64,000 nucleotides of DNA, from the NCBI GenBank assembly GCA_027489175.1, contig JAIYAE010000019.1, positions 248,001-312,000 on the forward strand. The letters are read 5' to 3'. Shown piece by piece: positions 60,367 through 64,000 of the stretch. The notes beneath the pieces are model-generated. The model was not told the DNA's origin. It ran no database searches and saw nothing but the letters and a program-made list of their open reading frames with translations. How positions within the stretch are numbered: the stretch's first letter is position 1; each line of letters begins with the position of its first letter. The stretch is from Rhodobacter sp. Lineage in GTDB: Bacteria; Pseudomonadota; Alphaproteobacteria; Rhodobacterales; Rhodobacteraceae. Both the position numbers and the translations under genes were made by a program.

Positions 60367-61197
60367 TTAGAAGCCGACGACCAGAGACACGCCCAGACGG
60401 TTGTCCGTCTTGATGGCACGGGCGTCATTGTAGTCCGTCAGATAGCTGACCCGGGTCGACAGGCTGTCGGTGATCTTGAAGTTCACGCCCAGATCGTTGT
60501 TCGCCCGCAGCGCCGATTCCGACGACAGAACGTCAGTGTCGTTGGTCACGAACATGCTGTCGCTGAATTCATAGAAGAACCGCGACGACGCGATGTAGCC
60601 GGCTTCGGTTTCGGAATTGCCCAGACCGTCGCGCAGGTAGCTGACACCGACACCGGCCTGCAGGCGCCAGGCGGTCTGCGGCGTGTTGATCACGCGGTAG
60701 CCCGGACCAACCCCAATGAACCCGTCACGGCTGATTTCGTCCGCTTCATCGGCAAGACCGTCCCGCTCGGCGCGGGCAAGGGCGAAGACGTAGAACCGCT
60801 CGTTGAAGTAGTAGTTGCCGTCATAGACCGCAAAGATGCTCTCTTCGTCCTTGGTGCCGTCGGTTTCCGAAAAGTCGGCCGCGACGCCAAGGGTCTGCAC
60901 CCACTGGCCCTGCGCATAACGCATCCGCACGCCAAGGGCAAAATCCTGCGTGTCGGTGTTGCCGGTCTGCGCCGAATAGCCAAGCGAGGCGCTGCCGCTG
61001 AAGCCCGGCTGGTATTCCGGGAAGCCAAAGCGCGCTTCGTCGTTCGAGCGGTCCATATCGTCAGCCACGTCGTCTTCGATGTCTTCCAGACGGTCATTCA
61101 GGCCACGAATGCCGGTGACGCTGTCCTGCGCGAAGGCGGGCAGCGACATGGTCATCGCCAGCACCGGAACGGAAAGCAAAAGATATGCCTTTTTCAT
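60367..61197 (-). CDS. DUF481-family outer-membrane beta-barrel protein
   Basis: The 276-aa protein has a signal peptide (MKKAYLLLSVPVLAMTMSLPAFAQDS). A short helical linker rich in Asp/Glu follows (LNDRLEDIEDDVADDMDRSNDEARF), then alternating beta strands with FSGSASLGYSAQTGNTDTQDFALGVRMRYAQG, FYVFALARAERDGL and GPGYRVINTPQTAWRLQAGVGVSYL. It ends LGVSLVVGF with a C-terminal Phe, as needed for BAM insertion. DUF481 barrels include salt-stress-induced outer-membrane proteins; the function is not known. ATG 61197 has AAAGGA. An inverted repeat about 90 bp upstream may regulate it. Confidence 0.88.
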   Translation of the reverse strand: MKKAYLLLSVPVLAMTMSLPAFAQDSVTGIRGLNDRLEDIEDDVADDMDRSNDEARFGFPEYQPGFSGSASLGYSAQTGNTDTQDFALGVRMRYAQGQWVQTLGVAADFSETDGTKDEESIFAVYDGNYYFNERFYVFALARAERDGLADEADEISRDGFIGVGPGYRVINTPQTAWRLQAGVGVSYLRDGLGNSETEAGYIASSRFFYEFSDSMFVTNDTDVLSSESALRANNDLGVNFKITDSLSTRVSYLTDYNDARAIKTDNRLGVSLVVGF

Positions 61198-61285
61198 GGT
61201 CAGTCCTTTCAAGGGTAAGCAGGCCGTCTTGGCGCCGCTTCGGTGACGGGTAGGTAAGGCGCTGATCCTCTTAGGAAAAATTGAG

Positions 61286-61310
61286 AATACTTGAGGGGGT
61301 CACAAGTATT
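61286..61310. promoter_or_regulatory. Inverted repeat upstream of the DUF481 gene
   Basis: AATACTTG-N9-CAAGTATT has perfect 8-bp arms and lies in an A/T-rich patch about 90 bp before the DUF481 start, downstream of the lysR terminator. The long spacer suits a dimeric regulator binding two turns apart. The regulator is unknown. Confidence 0.45.
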
Positions 61311-61340
61311 ACTCGTGGGGTGCTTTCCTTGCAAAACGAC

Positions 61341-61369
61341 AGCGCCCGCCCCAGTGCGGGGCGGGCGCT
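61341..61369 (-). terminator. Intrinsic terminator of the LysR-family gene
   Basis: AGCGCCCGCCCC-AGTGC-GGGGCGGGCGCT, a perfect 12-bp stem, is followed on the minus strand by GTCGTTTTGC. It lies 46 bp after the LysR gene stop. Confidence 0.8.
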
Positions 61370-61415
61370 GATAAATCAGGGTATTGGACGGGGTTCGGTC
61401 CCGACAGTTCGGCCG

Positions 61416-62297
61416 CTAGAGCTGCTCGACCACTTCGGCGGTGTCCTCTTCGGCCCGCGCAACGGCCTCGGACAGTGTCCTTGCTGCAACAGCCTGCAGA
61501 GCCGGGTCCATGTCCTCGCGCCAGATCACCCATGACGGGTGCGCGAAGGTCGGCGCATCCTTGACCAGAAACACATGCCCCGCATCCAGCGCCTTCCGGG
61601 CATATCGGGCCGGCAGATAGGCCGCAAAGGGCCGGTTCTGCAGATACCAGGCCGCAAGCGTGCCCATCCCCAGGATCAACTTCGCCTCGGCAAGCTGCGG
61701 CAGCGCCTCATCATGTTCGCGCTGGAACTCCGGGCCCCAGTCGACCATGGCATAACGCCCGACGACACTGTCCACCGACGCATCCGCCCATGGGCTGATC
61801 ATGACCAATTGGTCCTCCATCAGCGGCTGCGCCGTCAGACCCGGCCGCACCACCGCCTCATAGGACAAGACCGCCTGCACCGCGCCCGACAGGATCATCT
61901 GGGCCAAGGCGTCAGGCCGCGCCATATCGGCCCGGATGACGAGATCCGGCATCTCCTCGCGCAACCGGTCCAGCCAGCGAAACCCAAAGCGCGGCCACAG
62001 CGATGACTGCGCCGCGACCGCCAAGGTCGTCGGTGCGCCGTTCATCGCGCTGACGCGCTGCCGCGCCTGTTCCCAGTTGCGCAGGATCAGCGTGGCAAAG
62101 CCCCGAAACTCTCGTCCGGCCGAGGTCAGGGTAACCCCATCCTTCCGACGGTCGAAAAGCGGGCGGCCCAACTGGTCTTCAAGTCGGTGCACCCGCAACG
62201 ACACCGCCGATTGCGTGACGAACAGCCGCCCCGCCGCTGCCCCGAAGGACCCCGTCGCCGCCACTTCCAGAAAGGTCTTCAACAGTTGCAGATCCAA
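61416..62297 (-). CDS. LysR-family transcriptional regulator
   Basis: The 293-aa regulator has the N-terminal winged helix MDLQLLKTFLEVAATGSFGAAAGRLFVTQSAVSLRVHRLEDQLGRPLFDRR (residues 1-51). The C-terminal effector domain follows (LAVAAQSSLWPRFGFRWLDRLREEMPDLVIRADM onward). The N-terminus resembles HdfR-type members. The start is TTG 62297, supported by GGAGGT at 6-nt spacing. A 20-bp palindrome directly upstream overlaps this ribosome site. It lies alone, followed by a terminator and the DUF481 gene, which it might control. Confidence 0.9.
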   Translation of the reverse strand: MDLQLLKTFLEVAATGSFGAAAGRLFVTQSAVSLRVHRLEDQLGRPLFDRRKDGVTLTSAGREFRGFATLILRNWEQARQRVSAMNGAPTTLAVAAQSSLWPRFGFRWLDRLREEMPDLVIRADMARPDALAQMILSGAVQAVLSYEAVVRPGLTAQPLMEDQLVMISPWADASVDSVVGRYAMVDWGPEFQREHDEALPQLAEAKLILGMGTLAAWYLQNRPFAAYLPARYARKALDAGHVFLVKDAPTFAHPSWVIWREDMDPALQAVAARTLSEAVARAEEDTAEVVEQL

Positions 62298-62306
62298 ATC
62301 ACTACC

Positions 62307-62326
62307 TCCGGACGTTTACGTCCGGA
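62307..62326 (-). promoter_or_regulatory. Hairpin overlapping the LysR gene ribosome site
   Basis: TCCGGACGT-TT-ACGTCCGGA is a 9-bp inverted repeat 9 bp before the TTG start. In the mRNA its 3' arm ends in GGA, the first part of the GGAGGT ribosome site, so folding would mask initiation. It could also be an autoregulatory DNA operator. Confidence 0.5.
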
Positions 62327-62432
62327 AACGTGTGGGATCAGGATCAGTTGCCAAGGTTCCACATGGTAAGCAGATCGTGATCCGGCAAAGCTTTGCCTGA
62401 CCGCGTTCTGCGCAGGAAGGGTGCTGTCGGGC

Positions 62433-62750
62433 TTACCGCTGCCGCGGTGCGCGCCGTTTTGCGGTCGCTTCGACCCGGATCGGGATCAGCACGCCTTCTC
62501 GCAGGCCCGTGCCGCCGGTCGGGGCGTCATCCTCGGCCATCGCCATGATGCGGAAGGCGAACTGCACCGCGCCAAAGATGATGCCGTTGAAGAACACCAT
62601 CATCAGCGCCGCGACCCAACCAATGTCAGACCCAAGGATCAGATGGCCAACCCCCGCCACGTCCAGCCAGACGACGCCAGCGGTAAACACCACCGCGATG
62701 CCAAAGCCAAACGCCACGCTACGAATGTAAAGACGGACAAGCTCGGGCAT
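62433..62750 (-). CDS. Hypothetical two-helix membrane protein
   Basis: The 105-aa protein MPELVRLYIRSVAFGFGIAV has two hydrophobic helices (about residues 12-33 and 45-68, VAFGFGIAVVFTAGVVWLDVAG and VAALMMVFFNGIIFGAVQFAFRIM). A charged cytoplasmic tail ends RVEATAKRRAPRQR. No motif is recognised. ATG 62750 has GGAGG at 6-nt spacing; the frame upstream lacks a comparable site. It is encoded just after Anbu on the same strand and may be co-transcribed. Confidence 0.75.
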   Translation of the reverse strand: MPELVRLYIRSVAFGFGIAVVFTAGVVWLDVAGVGHLILGSDIGWVAALMMVFFNGIIFGAVQFAFRIMAMAEDDAPTGGTGLREGVLIPIRVEATAKRRAPRQR

Positions 62751-62805
62751 CGGAACCTCCATGCTGCCTGACAAAGCTAGGCCTGCAGGACCCGCTTGCC
62801 AAGGC

Positions 62806-63528
62806 TTAGATGACAATTCTTGCGAAACCGTCACGCAGGGCCGTCGACCAGGCCTCGCTCATCGCACGGAAGGCCGGGTCGCCCGCCTCGATCCGGCGCT
62901 TCAGCGTGACGCGCAGTGCATCACGTTCAATCACCGCCAGATCCAGAGGCATGCCCACCGACAGGTTCGACCGCAGCGTCGAATCCATCGACAGCAGAAC
63001 CGCCTTCTGCGCATCGGCAATGCTGGTCGAGGGCTTCACCACCCGGTCAAGGATCGGCTTGCCATATTTGTGCTCACCGATCTGCAGAAAGGGCGTGTCC
63101 TCGGTCGCCTCGATGAAGTTGCCTTCCGGGTAGATCAGGAACAGCCGCATGCCCCCGCCCTTCCTTTGTCCGGCGACGATCATGCTGGCGCTGGCGCCTT
63201 GCGCGATCGAAAGCTTGTGGTCGATCTCTTCGCGCACCTTCGACAGCTTCTCACCCACGATCTCGGCGACCTTCAGCATCGTCGGCGCCAGCATGATCGA
63301 GGTGTCGGGCGTGGCATCCGGGTCATCAATCGCGTCATGCAGCTGCGCGATGGTAGTTTGCGTGACCGACAGGCTGCCCGCCGTCATGATGACGATCACC
63401 CGCTCGCCAGGGTCTTCGAAGGTGAACATCTTGCGATAGGTGGAAATATTGTCGAGCCCCGCATTGGTGCGCGTGTCCGACAGCAGCACCATGCCTTCAT
63501 TCAGCAACAGCCCGACGCAGTAGGTCAT
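62806..63528 (-). CDS. Anbu (ancestral beta-subunit) proteasome-type peptidase
   Basis: Anbu is a bacterial proteasome-related Ntn hydrolase that forms open rings. The 240-aa protein begins MTYCVGLLLNEGMVLLSDTRTNAGLDNISTYRKMFTF, with Thr2 as the N-terminal nucleophile after Met removal and Asp and Lys (SDTR, YRK) in the proteasome-like positions. GASASMIVAGQRKGGGMRLFLIYPEGNFIEA and LSMDSTLRSNLSVGMPLDLAV are family-typical. It follows the transglutaminase-like gene by 27 bp, the conserved Anbu neighbourhood. Its substrate is unknown. Confidence 0.93.
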   Translation of the reverse strand: MTYCVGLLLNEGMVLLSDTRTNAGLDNISTYRKMFTFEDPGERVIVIMTAGSLSVTQTTIAQLHDAIDDPDATPDTSIMLAPTMLKVAEIVGEKLSKVREEIDHKLSIAQGASASMIVAGQRKGGGMRLFLIYPEGNFIEATEDTPFLQIGEHKYGKPILDRVVKPSTSIADAQKAVLLSMDSTLRSNLSVGMPLDLAVIERDALRVTLKRRIEAGDPAFRAMSEAWSTALRDGFARIVI

Positions 63529-63555
63529 TCCCGTCTCCCTATTCCGGCGGTCAGC

Positions 63556-64000
63556 CTATTGGCTTGCCTGCAGGATCGCAACGGTCACATCCATCTCTTC
63601 CTTGCCACCGCCGCGCGCAATGCCGCGGATCGGGGCCGCATCCTGTGCGTCGAAACCGGACCCCAACCGGATATAGCGGTCATCCGGGCAGCAGCGGTTG
63701 GCCGGGTCAAACCCCACCCAGCCCAAGCCCGGCAAATACAGCTCCGCCCAGGCATGTGCCGCCTCATGGCTTTGCCCGTCGGCATCGGCGAACAGATAGC
63801 CCGAGACATAGCGCCCCGGCAGCCCCCGAACCCGCGCGACAGCGATCAACGCATGGGCATGGTCCTGGCAGACGCCCTCACCCAGGGCCAAGGCCTCCGC
63901 CGCCGTGGTATGGGCACTGGTGACGCCTGGCCGGTAGGCGATGGCATCGGCGACGGCCGCGCTCAGCGCATGGGCCAGCGCCAGCGGATCGGCCCCTTCC
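63556..64000 (-). CDS. Transglutaminase-like cysteine protease of the Anbu locus (partial, 5' end outside window)
   Basis: The C-terminal 147 codons are present. The catalytic triad is visible: Cys in GEGVCQDHAHALIAVARVRGLPGRYVSGYLF, His in HEAAHAWAELYLPGLGWVGFDPAN, and the Asp of that same stretch (GFDP). CCPDDRYIRLGSGFDAQDAAPIRGIARGGGKEEMDVTVAI is the family tail. In many bacteria such a gene is found with anbu, an alpha-E protein and an ATP-grasp-like protein; those would lie beyond the window on the right. The reading frame is open to the window edge. Confidence 0.9.
   Translation of the reverse strand, partial: EGADPLALAHALSAAVADAIAYRPGVTSAHTTAAEALALGEGVCQDHAHALIAVARVRGLPGRYVSGYLFADADGQSHEAAHAWAELYLPGLGWVGFDPANRCCPDDRYIRLGSGFDAQDAAPIRGIARGGGKEEMDVTVAILQASQ

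Overview
The window is high-GC, densely coded DNA in which overlapping stop/start codons are common. The gene content and order point to an alphaproteobacterium of the Rhodobacteraceae (Rhodobacter/Gemmobacter/Tabrizicola-like). Pointers are the ctaC-ctaB-ctaG-ctaE-SURF1-thrC-M16 order, tandem DUF2927 proteins, hemP preceded by a tiny ORF, an Anbu/transglutaminase locus and a tRNA-His without G-1. No insertion sequence, phage, CRISPR or rRNA was seen. The species cannot be named from the sequence alone.

Layout. 0-10 kb: the end of a gph-like HAD phosphatase, glmU-glmS (amino-sugar synthesis), a DNA alkylation repair protein, a lipoprotein, moaA, a leucine-rich-repeat-like protein, a 50-aa ORF plus hemP behind a palindromic operator, and a kinase/class III aminotransferase pair. 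10-12.4 kb: pstB-phoU-phoB with a Pho-box-like site but no pstSCA. 12.4-31.4 kb: a large carbohydrate catabolic locus. It holds two PfkB kinases, an FGGY kinase, two FucU-type mutarotases, a complete CUT1-type ABC transporter, an M42 peptidase and BtpA/SgcQ homologue pair, a creatininase-like hydrolase, an aldo/keto reductase, a TIM-barrel isomerase, a UxaA-family dehydratase and a FadR-type GntR regulator. 31.5-38 kb: a polyamine-type ABC transporter divergent from a ThuA/ThuB-like pair. 38-41 kb: mtnP, two DUF2927 proteins, apt and a candidate small RNA. 41-51.5 kb: a FAD-linked oxidase, an MBL-fold protein, and a long minus-strand run of GNAT, M16 peptidase, thrC and cytochrome c oxidase genes. 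51.6-64 kb: alpha/beta hydrolase, tldD, tex, a DUF2235 protein, tRNA-His, a MarR-GNAT fusion, a small acidic protein, mmcB, a DUF481 barrel, a LysR regulator, a two-TM protein, Anbu and a partial transglutaminase.

The strongest candidate for an undescribed system is the 12.4-31.4 kb locus. A 12-bp palindrome of consensus CTARCATGTYAG occurs at its three divergent promoter regions and in front of the permease genes, including directly before the GntR gene. This suggests one regulon for an unidentified sugar or sugar derivative. The M42-BtpA pairing recalls SgcX-SgcQ of the uncharacterised E. coli sgc operon, here combined with an ABC transporter instead of a PTS.

Two dispersed repeat families sit mostly at gene 3' ends: clusters of palindromes whose stems show compensated changes, and a GC-rich element with up to about 125 bp shared. 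A candidate small RNA at about 41.23-41.33 kb has two hairpins with the identical 7-nt loop CTACCCA followed by a terminator. No computation or database search was done. Family names rest on motifs and recalled family features.
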